From Bradyrhizobium agreste (GTDB taxonomy: Bacteria > Pseudomonadota > Alphaproteobacteria > Rhizobiales > Xanthobacteraceae), in contig NZ_JACCHP010000012.1 in the NCBI RefSeq assembly GCF_016031625.1, positions 62,001 through 126,000 on the forward strand: a stretch of DNA of 64,000 nucleotides. Reading direction: 5' to 3'. Positions 1-6,888 of this stretch are shown in pieces. A program made the position numbers and the translations under genes. Below the pieces are notes generated by a model. It saw nothing but the letters and a program-made list of their open reading frames with translations, made no database searches and was not told where the DNA came from. Position 1 is the first letter of the stretch; every line of letters begins with the position of its first letter.

Positions 1-83
1 GCATCAACATCGACACCGGCGCCTATGCGACCGGCAACTTGACGCTATTGACGATCCAAGGCGATAGTCTTCTCGCAATTTGA
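1..83 (+). CDS. C-terminal end of a protein, possibly a Ser/Thr phosphatase-like metallophosphoesterase (partial)
   Basis: An open frame enters from the left edge and stops with TGA at 81-83, giving about 26 residues (INIDTGAYATGN...). A short NIDTGA(Y/F)A-G-L stretch like this is typical of the last strand of bacterial PPP-type Ser/Thr phosphatases, where the Asn-Ile-Asp-Thr-Gly segment closes the metallophosphoesterase fold. The rest of the gene lies outside the window, so the family call rests on this tail alone. The next gene starts 23 bases downstream on the same strand and may be co-transcribed. Confidence 0.4.
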   Translation, partial: INIDTGAYATGNLTLLTIQGDSLLAI

Positions 84-106
84 AAGCTTAGGCCGCAACT
101 CCGGTG

Positions 107-757
107 ATGACGCTTCGCGCCATTGGCATCCTGACCGCGATCGCGCTGGCGCTCCACGCCGGCATGGCGTTCTATGGCGATCTGGTACGGCCGGACTTTC
201 GCGCCCGCGACTTGTTTTTGGGCGAGATTCCGCCGGACAAGGCCAAGCTTAAGGCCGCAGGCAGCCTGACAACTTTCTCGTGGGATGGCGACCTCTTGGC
301 AAATTATGCGGCGGCGATGGCCGCCGACGTTCTGCACCGTCCGTCGACCGAGGCAGGCGGAAGGGCCAGCGAGAACAAGACGGCCCAAGCCGCTGTCGTG
401 GCAGCCTTGAAAATCTCGCCGATCAGGCCGGCGCTCTGGCTCACGCTCGGCACGCTACAAGCCGAGGCCGGCGAGGCGGTCACGCCCGCGGTGAAGATGT
501 CCTACCTGACCGGTTCGGTGCCGATCGACGTTGCCTTCTCGCGCGTCCGCACCGTGACCTCGAGCGCCGCAGCGACGGACGAGGAGATCAAGCTGCTGGC
601 GCAATCCGACATCCGGTCGGCGCTGGCCAAGCGCTCGCGTTACGAGCCGCTGCTGATCGCGGCCTATGTGCAGGCAACGCCGCAGGGCAAGTCGCTGCTG
701 CTGGAGACGACGAAAGTGACCGATCCCAAATTCAACGAGATCTTGCGGCGATACTAG
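107..757 (+). CDS. Hypothetical protein with N-terminal membrane anchor or signal
   Basis: A 216-residue protein of unknown function. It begins with a hydrophobic segment (about residues 4-22, Ile/Leu/Ala rich) that could be a membrane anchor or uncleaved signal. A soluble Ala-rich domain follows, probably alpha-helical, with motifs such as PALWLTLGTLQAEAG that look TPR-like. The ATG at 107 directly follows a GTG at 104, and either could be the start. It lies 23 bases after the partial gene at the left edge. I do not recognise the family; a periplasmic helical scaffold is the most one can infer. Confidence 0.7.
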   Translation: MTLRAIGILTAIALALHAGMAFYGDLVRPDFRARDLFLGEIPPDKAKLKAAGSLTTFSWDGDLLANYAAAMAADVLHRPSTEAGGRASENKTAQAAVVAALKISPIRPALWLTLGTLQAEAGEAVTPAVKMSYLTGSVPIDVAFSRVRTVTSSAAATDEEIKLLAQSDIRSALAKRSRYEPLLIAAYVQATPQGKSLLLETTKVTDPKFNEILRRY

Positions 758-758
758 C

Positions 759-1205
759 TCAGCGGACCGGTTTCGGGTTGACCGGCACGAAATCCTGATC
801 GCGGCGCGGCTGGTCGGATCGCCCCTGGTAGACGAACATGCCCTTCTTGGTGGCGACGATGTCGCCTCGCTGCAGGCTGTCGTCGCGAAGCAGGCGTTCG
901 GTCGCGACGAGGTCCGGATCTTCCGGAATCGGCTTGTAGAGCTCCGGATGCTCGCGCCGCTCGCGCGCAACCTCCTTGGCACGACGCCGCGCGTCCTCGA
1001 TGCGCTGCCGCCATTCGTCGCGCGAGACTTCCGGCTCGCTCGGCGGCAGATAGTCGTTGAGGGACGGCTCCGGCTCGGTCTGAGCACGGCACGAGAGCGG
1101 GCAGGCAAAGAGAGCCAATCCGACAGCGGCCGCCACAGCCGCCTGAACCGGCGCGGGCGCCAGTCTTCGGCGGTCTGACAGGGACTTGCAGCGAACGGGT
1201 CGCAT
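759..1205 (-). CDS. Hypothetical exported protein
   Basis: A 148-residue protein with an Arg-rich N-terminus followed by a hydrophobic stretch (about residues 20-36) ending in a Cys/Ala-rich cleavage region (CPLSCRAQ), consistent with a Sec signal peptide. The mature part is charged, with a predicted helix of repeated Arg/Glu (RIEDARRRAKEVARERREH), and a C-terminal segment (DIVATKKGMFVYQGR) that resembles a small beta domain. The gene converges with its left neighbour, the stop codons being one base apart. Function unknown. The C-terminal motif looks conserved rather than random, which supports a real gene. Confidence 0.7.
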   Translation of the reverse strand: MRPVRCKSLSDRRRLAPAPVQAAVAAAVGLALFACPLSCRAQTEPEPSLNDYLPPSEPEVSRDEWRQRIEDARRRAKEVARERREHPELYKPIPEDPDLVATERLLRDDSLQRGDIVATKKGMFVYQGRSDQPRRDQDFVPVNPKPVR

Positions 1206-1554
1206 TCCGATGACTCCAAAGCGGGCCGAGCGGTAGCCGCCGCAACTTCAGCTGATACGGCTGCCGATTGCAACATTTTCGGAACGCGGCGACCGCCTCA
1301 TCAAAAACGAGAAAACAACCCCATGCACAGTAGCCGGCACCAACCAAATCAATGGGTTACGCATTTCCCGAAATTCAAATTTGATCCGTCGGGCAAAACA
1401 GGGATAGGATGGCATGATCTGGAGAGAGGCCGACCGATGCTCGACCGATCTACGATCAGCATCGGATGAGCGCCTCGAGGGCAATATCTCCGTTCCAAGG
1501 TCTCGTTGCGTCATCGCTGCTGGATTTCGGCATTCGCTGATGGAGTTGCCGAGA
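1206..1554. other. Intergenic region between divergent genes
   Basis: About 350 bp between two divergent exported-protein genes. It is lower in GC than its flanks around 1290-1420. I see no convincing gene, RNA or strong hairpin. It must carry the promoters of both flanking genes. Confidence 0.5.
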
Positions 1555-1932
1555 ATGCGTGCACGACCGGTATTGCTGTTGAGTGTTGCCGTTGTGGCCT
1601 CCGCCGTGCCCGCCCTCACGGCTCACGCCAGTCCCATCTGCATCAAGGAGCGGACGCCGTTCGCGTTGTCGCACGACACGGTGAAATGGACGATGTCGAT
1701 CGCGCCCGGAGCCGACTGCATTCAGGGACTGCGTTGGTCCTATATGCAGATCTTCAACGTGTCGGTCGTGAGCGGGCCATCACGGGGACAATTGGCGGTG
1801 GTCGGGTCCGGCTTTCGCTATTCGGCAGAACCCGAGGCGCGCGGCAGCGACAAGTTTACGCTGCTGATCTCGGGCAAGAACCGTCACGCTGCAGGGACAT
1901 CGACACTGGAGGTCGAGGTCAATCCGCAATAG
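1555..1932 (+). CDS. Hypothetical exported protein
   Basis: A 125-residue protein. The ATG at 1555 gives a textbook signal peptide (MRARPVLLLSVAVVASAVPALTAHA) with cleavage likely after AHA. Earlier in-frame starts would put a non-signal stretch in front of it. The mature protein has two Cys (SPICIKE and GADCIQG) that could form a disulfide, and a beta-rich pattern (VSVVSGPSRGQLAVVGSGFRY, then DKFTLLISGK) resembling a small immunoglobulin-like or cadherin-like fold. Function unknown; periplasmic location is inferred from the signal peptide. Confidence 0.75.
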   Translation: MRARPVLLLSVAVVASAVPALTAHASPICIKERTPFALSHDTVKWTMSIAPGADCIQGLRWSYMQIFNVSVVSGPSRGQLAVVGSGFRYSAEPEARGSDKFTLLISGKNRHAAGTSTLEVEVNPQ

Positions 1933-1958
1933 CCCGCTCCGGCGGGTGTTCCGCGCGA

Positions 1959-2192
1959 CTAACGGTGACTCGACCCCCGAGTTCTATTCCCGTGATAGGG
2001 TCGTGCGTATCCGCCCCTCGTCAGAGGCGGCTCGATCCGGCTCGGGATATTCGGCGTCGCATTGGGCGGCGAGGGCTGTGACGGGTTGACGATGATCACG
2101 TTGCGATTGGGGCTCGAGGGGTCATTGACGCCCTGGGCCCAGGCGCCGGCTGGCACCACAAGCGCGAGTGTGATCAAGACTAATCGTTTCAT
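1959..2192 (-). CDS. Small exported Pro/Asn-rich protein
   Basis: A 77-residue protein. The start at 2192 is preceded by a GGGAG ribosome site and gives a clean signal peptide (MKRLVLITLALVVPAGAWAQ). The mature part is low complexity, rich in Pro, Asn and Ser, ending in basic residues. It converges with its left-hand neighbour. No known domain. Several proteins of this style (signal peptide plus a short disordered tail) occur within the first 7 kb. Confidence 0.65.
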   Translation of the reverse strand: MKRLVLITLALVVPAGAWAQGVNDPSSPNRNVIIVNPSQPSPPNATPNIPSRIEPPLTRGGYARPYHGNRTRGSSHR

Positions 2193-2269
2193 GCGAGATC
2201 TCCCGAGCAAGAACGTCAGGGAGGGGAACACCGTTCCTTCACGCTGGCATCACGGTTCGTTGCGCGACT

Positions 2270-2512
2270 TCACCGCGGCACGGCGATCAGCTTGCCATCC
2301 CGCCAGACGCCTTGGGCCGCCTTTCCGGTCGGAAGGCTCCCCACGTTCCGGACAGCGGTAGGCCGAGAGGCAGCCTGGATGGTCTGCTTCTTTTTCTCAG
2401 GTGTCGTCACGATGCTGGAGCTCGTCGTGTTGGCCTGATCCTTGGTCCCTTGGGCAGAGGCAGGCTGAACCAGAAAGGCCAAAAACATGATTGCTGTCAA
2501 AATGCCGCGCAT
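2270..2512 (-). CDS. Small exported protein, QGTKD-type mature N-terminus
   Basis: An 80-residue protein. The start at 2512 gives a signal peptide (MRGILTAIMFLAFLVQPASA); upstream in-frame extension is non-signal-like. The predicted mature sequence begins QGTKDQ and ends VWRDGKLIAVPR. The protein encoded at 6496-6723 also begins its mature part with QGTKD, so the two may be distant paralogues. Function unknown. Confidence 0.65.
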   Translation of the reverse strand: MRGILTAIMFLAFLVQPASAQGTKDQANTTSSSIVTTPEKKKQTIQAASRPTAVRNVGSLPTGKAAQGVWRDGKLIAVPR

Positions 2513-2697
2513 GGTCACACACCGGAAGAAGGAGCCGGTCGAAATGTCACAGGTTTCAGCCCAAAAGCAAGCGCTACGACAGGCTCGCACCGGACCTTTG
2601 CGGGGCCGGAGCATCAGCGCGTTTCACCGCGACCGACGGGATCCGGGGTGAAAAAGCCTAGCGAAACGGCACTATCCGGGCTAGTTGATCGGTCTTG

Positions 2698-3912
2698 ATG
2701 ACCGAGACCGGCGACACCGCAGCCAACGCCTCGCAGGCGCAAGAGATCAAGGCCGGACTCGTCCGCCTGTTGTCAGAGCGGATCCGCGAGGTCTCCGGCG
2801 ACCCCAGGCAAATGCGGGATGTCGTCTACGAGCTGGCGCGCGTCAAGCTTCTGGAACAATTCAGCCACGCCGATGCCCGAGAAGCGCGAGAGCTCCAGCT
2901 GGTCCTCGAGGGCGCCATCCGGGAGGTGGAGCGGTCCTTCGAACGAAGCGGAACGTCCGCACCAGCAAAGGCGGCCACAGCCTCTGCGACGAATTCGCTG
3001 GCGGTCAGCATCCCTGTTCCTCCGCCCATTCCGACGCCGGAGGGCACGGCTTCGCCCGCCATTCCGATCGATGCCGAGACGCCGCGCCATCCTGCCGCAC
3101 CACCAAGATCGCTCGACCAATCCAAGCGGCGCGGCGCCTTCAACTCTGTCGTTCGATTGTCCGCCATCCTCCTGCCCGTTGCAGTCGCCGGGACCGCTGC
3201 GGTCTATTGGCCACGGCTGAAGACACAACTGACCGCAATATCGAAGGTGGCGCCGCTGTCCGAGCGCGCGCCGAACGGTCCGGCGCCTCAGCCACCCGCG
3301 GTCCAGACGCCCTCGGTGAGCGAGACCGTGGAACGCGCGCCTGACATCTCAAAGGAGCCGGCGCCGGCGGCGCATCCCTCGATGCCTTTGCCGACGACGT
3401 TCGGCGTCTACGCCTTGAGCGAGGGCCAGCTCCATGAGCTGAAGCCGGTGCCTGGAAAGATTCCGGACCGGCGCGTCGCGATTTCGGCCGCCATCAACAC
3501 GCCGAGCGTGACCACATTGCCGGACGGTGATGTCAAATTCATCGTGTTCAGACCCGACGGGGGTGTCGATGCCAGCGGGACCGAAGTTCGGGTGATCGCA
3601 AAAGTGTCGCGGGCGATGGGCGTCGATGCCACCGGAAAGGCGGCCATGGTCAGCGCCGGCGATTCCTGGGTGATCCGCAGCATGTCCTACCCCTACAAGG
3701 TCGGCCCGATCGACGACCAGTCGAGAATGCTGTTGCTGCAGCCCGAGCAAGACGGCTTCACGCTCGCGCCCGGCCGCTACATCGTCGTCGTCAAGGGGAT
3801 GGGCTACGACTTCACGGTGGCAGGACCGATCACCGATCCCAATCAATGCGTCGAGCGCATCAATGCGGTCAACGGGGCGTTCTACTCGCCCTGCCCGCCA
3901 CCGCGACGATAA
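2698..3912 (+). CDS. Hypothetical single-pass membrane protein
   Basis: A protein of about 404 residues. The first 85 residues are a charged helical domain (IKAGLVRLLSERIREVSGDPRQM...). A Pro/Ala-rich linker follows, then one membrane segment (about residues 148-166, LSAILLPVAVAGTAAVYWP), a second Pro-rich linker and a C-terminal globular domain of about 180 residues. That domain contains Cys residues near the end (DPNQCVER...SPCPPPRR), compatible with a periplasmic disulfide. The orientation suggests a cytoplasmic N-terminus and a periplasmic C-terminus. TTG at 2695 directly precedes the chosen ATG. Domain family not recognised. Confidence 0.8.
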   Translation: MTETGDTAANASQAQEIKAGLVRLLSERIREVSGDPRQMRDVVYELARVKLLEQFSHADAREARELQLVLEGAIREVERSFERSGTSAPAKAATASATNSLAVSIPVPPPIPTPEGTASPAIPIDAETPRHPAAPPRSLDQSKRRGAFNSVVRLSAILLPVAVAGTAAVYWPRLKTQLTAISKVAPLSERAPNGPAPQPPAVQTPSVSETVERAPDISKEPAPAAHPSMPLPTTFGVYALSEGQLHELKPVPGKIPDRRVAISAAINTPSVTTLPDGDVKFIVFRPDGGVDASGTEVRVIAKVSRAMGVDATGKAAMVSAGDSWVIRSMSYPYKVGPIDDQSRMLLLQPEQDGFTLAPGRYIVVVKGMGYDFTVAGPITDPNQCVERINAVNGAFYSPCPPPRR

Positions 3913-3930
3913 CGCAGCCTTCCCGGTTTC

Positions 3931-4209
3931 TTACTTGGTCGGCTTATTGTCCTTTGGCGCATCCGCCGGGATGTCGTCGACCTTGCCGTTGTTGGCGACG
4001 CATTTCTGGAAGTACTCGCGCTGGTCCTTGGCCGTTCCCTTGGTGCTTCCCGCCGCGGGGTTGCCGATCTGCCTGGGCGGAAAGGCCTTGGCCACCGCCG
4101 CATCGCATGCCCGCGCCACTTCGACGGTAATGGCCGAGGCCGTCGCCGGCACCGCCAGGATCAAAGCGCATGCCAGCCCAACCGATGTCCGCAAATTCTT
4201 GACTGGCAC
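3931..4209 (-). CDS. Small exported protein
   Basis: A 92-residue protein with a signal peptide (MPVKNLRTSVGLACALILAVPATASA). The mature domain contains two Cys (ARACDAA and QKCVANN) and ends in a charged Asp/Lys tail. The two Cys could pair after export. It converges with the membrane-protein gene on its left (18 bases between stops). Function unknown. Confidence 0.75.
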   Translation of the reverse strand: MPVKNLRTSVGLACALILAVPATASAITVEVARACDAAVAKAFPPRQIGNPAAGSTKGTAKDQREYFQKCVANNGKVDDIPADAPKDNKPTK

Positions 4210-4405
4210 TTCGTCGCTCCTTCAGTCCGTGACGCTTGCCGGAATCATACCAAAAAGGAACGAGGCGCCAAGCGGCAAAGCGATGCCGATTTATCGCGCG
4301 GTTTGACCTGCGCGCCTGCAGGGCTATGCGACCTGAGCGCGCAGCAATATCGCCGTCCACTAAAGCGCGATGAATTGAGGCTCGATCGCTGCGAAGACGG
4401 ACGTG

Positions 4406-4557
4406 CTCTCCCGCTTGCGGGAGAGGGTTGGGGAGAGGGTGTTTCCGCAATGGGACAATCCCCTAGAGGAGAAAACCCTCACCCGCGCCGGAGCCTGTCA
4501 TCGGGCGCGCCTTCGGCGCGACCCGGTGGGCGCGACCTCTACCGCAAGCGGGAGAGG
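4406..4557. repeat. Intergenic palindromic repeat (CTCTCCCGCTTGCGGGAGAG type)
   Basis: The element opens with CTCTCCCGCTTGCGGGAGAG, itself a hairpin, followed by a GGTTGGGGAGAGGGTG block. It ends near 4557 with ACCGCAAGCGGGAGAGG. The outer arms are inverted copies, and inner arms (4517-4531, GCGCGCCTTCGGCGCG) form another stem. This type of mosaic palindrome is common between genes in Bradyrhizobium and Rhodopseudomonas. It occupies the middle of the 394-bp non-coding gap 4210-4603; the rest of the gap shows no gene. Confidence 0.7.
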
Positions 4558-4603
4558 TTGCACGGAGCCCGCGGCAATCGATTCGATCTAAAGCCATTCC
4601 GCT

Positions 4604-5059
4604 CTAGCTGTTGAGCTGCTGCGACTTGAATTCGGGAAAGCGCGTGAGCATTGCAGTCTTGACGAACTTCAAGTGGGCAATGCTGCTCGCCAATTCCTTG
4701 AGCCGGCGCTGGCCGTTCGAGATGTCGGCGGCGAAGAGATCCTGATGATGATTGTCGAGCGGCTCGCGCTCGAGATATTCATCGGTGCCGTTTCCGAAGG
4801 TAACGGAGGCACGCGCAAGCGCATCGTCGACGCGCCGGTTGAGTCCGGCCTGCTCCCTCTCCGCCTCCTGCAAGGCGGTTTCGATCGCGGCCAAAACGGC
4901 ACCGATCCGCACGCGGTCGGTCTCCGCATCACGCTCGGCCGAGCGGGCCTTGAAGGCTTTGTCCTCGCGGCGGGAGCCGAGAAGATTGTGTGCGCGCGCT
5001 CTCAGGAACAGCTGAAACATCCGGGCCATCCCACTTGCGAGATTTAAGGCGGCTACCAT
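4604..5059 (-). CDS. Hypothetical helical protein
   Basis: A protein of up to 151 residues, mostly charged heptad-like helices (EDKAFKARSAERDAETDRV..., AIETALQEAEREQAGLNRR), with an aromatic/acidic loop (LEREPLDNHHQDLFAADIS). Probably cytosolic and coiled-coil. The start could be at 5059, or at internal ATGs at 5026 or 5017. It follows the 96-residue gene by 3 bases on the same strand, so the two (and the 43-residue gene before them) form an operon. No function can be assigned. Confidence 0.7.
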   Translation of the reverse strand: MVAALNLASGMARMFQLFLRARAHNLLGSRREDKAFKARSAERDAETDRVRIGAVLAAIETALQEAEREQAGLNRRVDDALARASVTFGNGTDEYLEREPLDNHHQDLFAADISNGQRRLKELASSIAHLKFVKTAMLTRFPEFKSQQLNS

Positions 5060-5062
5060 CGG

Positions 5063-5353
5063 TCAGACGTAGTTAACAAATCCTGAATCCTGAGCCCGCC
5101 TCGCCTGGCTTTGTGCGATCCACGCCCGCCAAGCTCCCTCGTGCTTGGAATAGAGCTCGCGCCAGCGGAGCTCGCCGTCCGCAGCGGCTCCTGCCCGCGC
5201 CCGGACTTCGGAGGTCAATTGCCCTGTCTCGTTCGATGCAAGATCCAGTGCTTCGAACTCCGCCGTCTCTTCCGCAGACAGGCCGATCAGAACGCGATGC
5301 CCGTGTGCGTCGACGAAATATCTGCGCGGTGCGTTATGCTTTTGATCAGTCAT
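5063..5353 (-). CDS. Hypothetical small cytosolic protein
   Basis: A 96-residue soluble protein: a short basic N-terminus, a beta hairpin (RRYFVDAHGHRVLIGLSAEET), then a helical charged region rich in Trp (GELRWRELYSKHEGAWRAWIAQ). No signal peptide. Its start overlaps the stop of the 43-residue frame upstream by 8 bases, and its stop lies 3 bases before the next gene, which indicates translational coupling in a three-gene unit. Family not recognised. Confidence 0.7.
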   Translation of the reverse strand: MTDQKHNAPRRYFVDAHGHRVLIGLSAEETAEFEALDLASNETGQLTSEVRARAGAAADGELRWRELYSKHEGAWRAWIAQSQARRAQDSGFVNYV

Positions 5354-5477
5354 TCGCAGGGCCCTCGTTCATGATCCAAGGCCCCGAACGATCCTTCAGC
5401 CGCCGCTCAAAGCTACGAACAAACGCAACCAAAATGAGGACGCAAGCCGCGCCCAGCAAAGCAATCAAAAACGCCAT
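5346..5477 (-). CDS. 43-residue membrane microprotein
   Basis: A short frame starting with ATG at 5477 encodes 43 residues: MAFLIALLGAACVLILVAFV forms one strong membrane helix, followed by a basic/charged tail (RSFERRLKDRSG) ending NEGPAND. The positive residues after the helix predict N-out/C-in topology. Its stop overlaps the start of the downstream 96-residue gene by 8 bases, as expected for coupled genes. Evidence for coding is the amphipathic design and the overlap; no homologue is known to me. Confidence 0.55.
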   Translation of the reverse strand: MAFLIALLGAACVLILVAFVRSFERRLKDRSGPWIMNEGPAND

Positions 5478-6041
5478 TCACGCCCACCTATGCGAGCCGC
5501 GAAAAATACCGGCGGCCAAACTCTCGTCATGAATGGCTACGTTCTAGGTTGCCTTTCCGAAGCTCTCAAGCGCCGCGCCACGTTAACCTAACTGCACATG
5601 ATTATCCGAGCCGGCCGCCCGGCAAGATCAACGTGCGTTCACATCGCGTCCCATCGTCCGAGGGCGATATCCAGCCCGCTATGTTAACCCGTGTTCACTG
5701 CGGCAGCAGCCTCGAACGAAGCAACCGAATGCGCGGTACTCGGGCAATGCTGCGATCTGCAAACAGGCACTGACGCATCGTCAAAGGCATCCGGCGGCCG
5801 TCGCGAACAATAGTGCTGACGAAACATCCGTGCTTCTACGGAACGCCATGCGCCAACTTCATCGCGGTAAGGTTGAGAGGTTAGCTTAACCCGCGTTGTT
5901 TGTTGCGAACTCTCAGCGATTGCTTATCCATCTCTCGCACCGGGCTCCCCCAAGCTCGGCCCCACCCAAGCAAAGCCGTCGAGCGAACATGGGTCCGCTT
6001 GGCGGCTTTGTCGTTGTGTCGACGAGAGGATCATTTCGGTT
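5478..6041. other. Non-coding gap of about 560 bp
   Basis: No frame here looks like a gene. Composition is less GC-rich than its flanks. A perfect 8-bp stem (CAAAGCCG 5971-5978 with CGGCTTTG 6003-6010) sits just upstream of the small HTH gene; it could be a terminator-like or leader hairpin, but has no T run. Promoters for the minus-strand trio and the plus-strand HTH gene must lie here. Confidence 0.4.
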
Positions 6042-6215
6042 ATGGCGCGCAGGCCCTGGTCGTTCAAGGAAGATCGCCGGCTCATGGAGCTGGCGAAGTC
6101 TTCAATCTCGCTGGAGCAGGCAGCGAAAGCGCTCGGGCGCTCGCCTGATGCGATCAAGCGCATGGCGTTGCGGCTTGGTCTTTCCTTGAAGTCGAAAGCC
6201 GCGAAGAAGAGCTGA
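6042..6215 (+). CDS. 57-residue Myb/SANT-like helix-turn-helix protein
   Basis: The ATG at 6042 is preceded by GAGAGGA (6024-6030). The 57-residue product begins RRPWSFKEDRRLMELAKSS and continues SLEQAAKALGRSPDAIKRMA, a tri-helical Myb/SANT or sigma-region-4-like pattern: Trp core in helix 1, then a turn, then a recognition helix. The tail is Lys-rich. It would bind DNA or act as a small regulator; the target is unknown. It is a stand-alone gene between long non-coding stretches. Confidence 0.6.
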   Translation: MARRPWSFKEDRRLMELAKSSISLEQAAKALGRSPDAIKRMALRLGLSLKSKAAKKS

Positions 6216-6305
6216 TCGCGCGAGCGCGGCACAGCATCGCCGAAGCAAAACGGAACCAATTCAACCCTCGGGTGTTGGCCCCGGTGCTCACCGCGAGGTC
6301 TGGCA

Positions 6306-6566
6306 GTGCTCCACTTTGCCCTTTCCGCAGTCCTGGTCTGGCTGGCGATCAACATCGCCTTCGTGGTGCTGCGGCTGCGGGCCACCCGCGATGCCCCGCA
6401 TCGACAGGCCCAGCCGCCCTTATCCCGAGGTCGTCCGCCATCGTCCCGGACAGTGAGGATCGATCGAGCGGGTTGCCTGCGCGGGCCGCCCCAACCTAAT
6501 TGTGCGTCCTCTTCTGGGACCCCATCCCGGGGCTGGTTCCGTAGCTGGGCGTCCCCGTTCCCTTGA
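6306..6566 (+). pseudogene. Possible small membrane protein, probably frameshifted
   Basis: From the GTG at 6306 the frame encodes VLHFALSAVLVWLAINIAFV, a clear membrane helix followed by a basic stop-transfer (LRLRATRD). The frame then degenerates into Pro/Arg/Ser-rich sequence and runs 71 bases into the opposite-strand gene. In another frame the same bases give a more natural ending (PRIDRPSRPYPEVVRHRPG, stop 6454-6456). This suggests a single-base indel near 6390, either real or a sequencing error. Low certainty. Confidence 0.35.
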
Positions 6567-6723
6567 AGGCGCCGCCCATCGTGTCCGATCCGGAGTTCGT
6601 GCCCGTGCCGCTGCGCGTCGCGGACGTGGGCTGGGTGCCCGACGGCCGGTCCTTGGTGCCCTGCGCCGAGGCCACGGAGCTCCCGATTGTCAACGCCATT
6701 ACGAGGCTTAACGTCCTGATCAT
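6496..6723 (-). CDS. Small exported Gly/Thr/Ser-rich protein
   Basis: A 75-residue protein starting at ATG 6723: signal peptide (MIRTLSLVMALTIGSSVASA), then a mature low-complexity tail rich in Gly, Thr and Ser. The tail begins QGTKDRPSG and ends GMGSQKRTHN. The mature start matches that of the protein at 2270-2512. Probably disordered in the periplasm; function unknown. Intergenic sequence 6724-6888 holds only the promoters of this gene and the EAL gene. Confidence 0.65.
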   Translation of the reverse strand: MIRTLSLVMALTIGSSVASAQGTKDRPSGTQPTSATRSGTGTNSGSDTMGGAFKGTGTPSYGTSPGMGSQKRTHN

Positions 6724-6888
6724 ACTGCTCAACTTTCCATGCTTGTTTCTAGCCCTGCCGCCGGCATCGGCTCAGGCGAGACTTTCGGGCTGCTCTCTCC
6801 GTTAAACCCTATCTTAGCCCCCGCTGGCTAGGATCAATCTCCACGTCTTGCTTGAATTTCCTGTCCGCCTGTTTTCGCGCTGAGCCGG

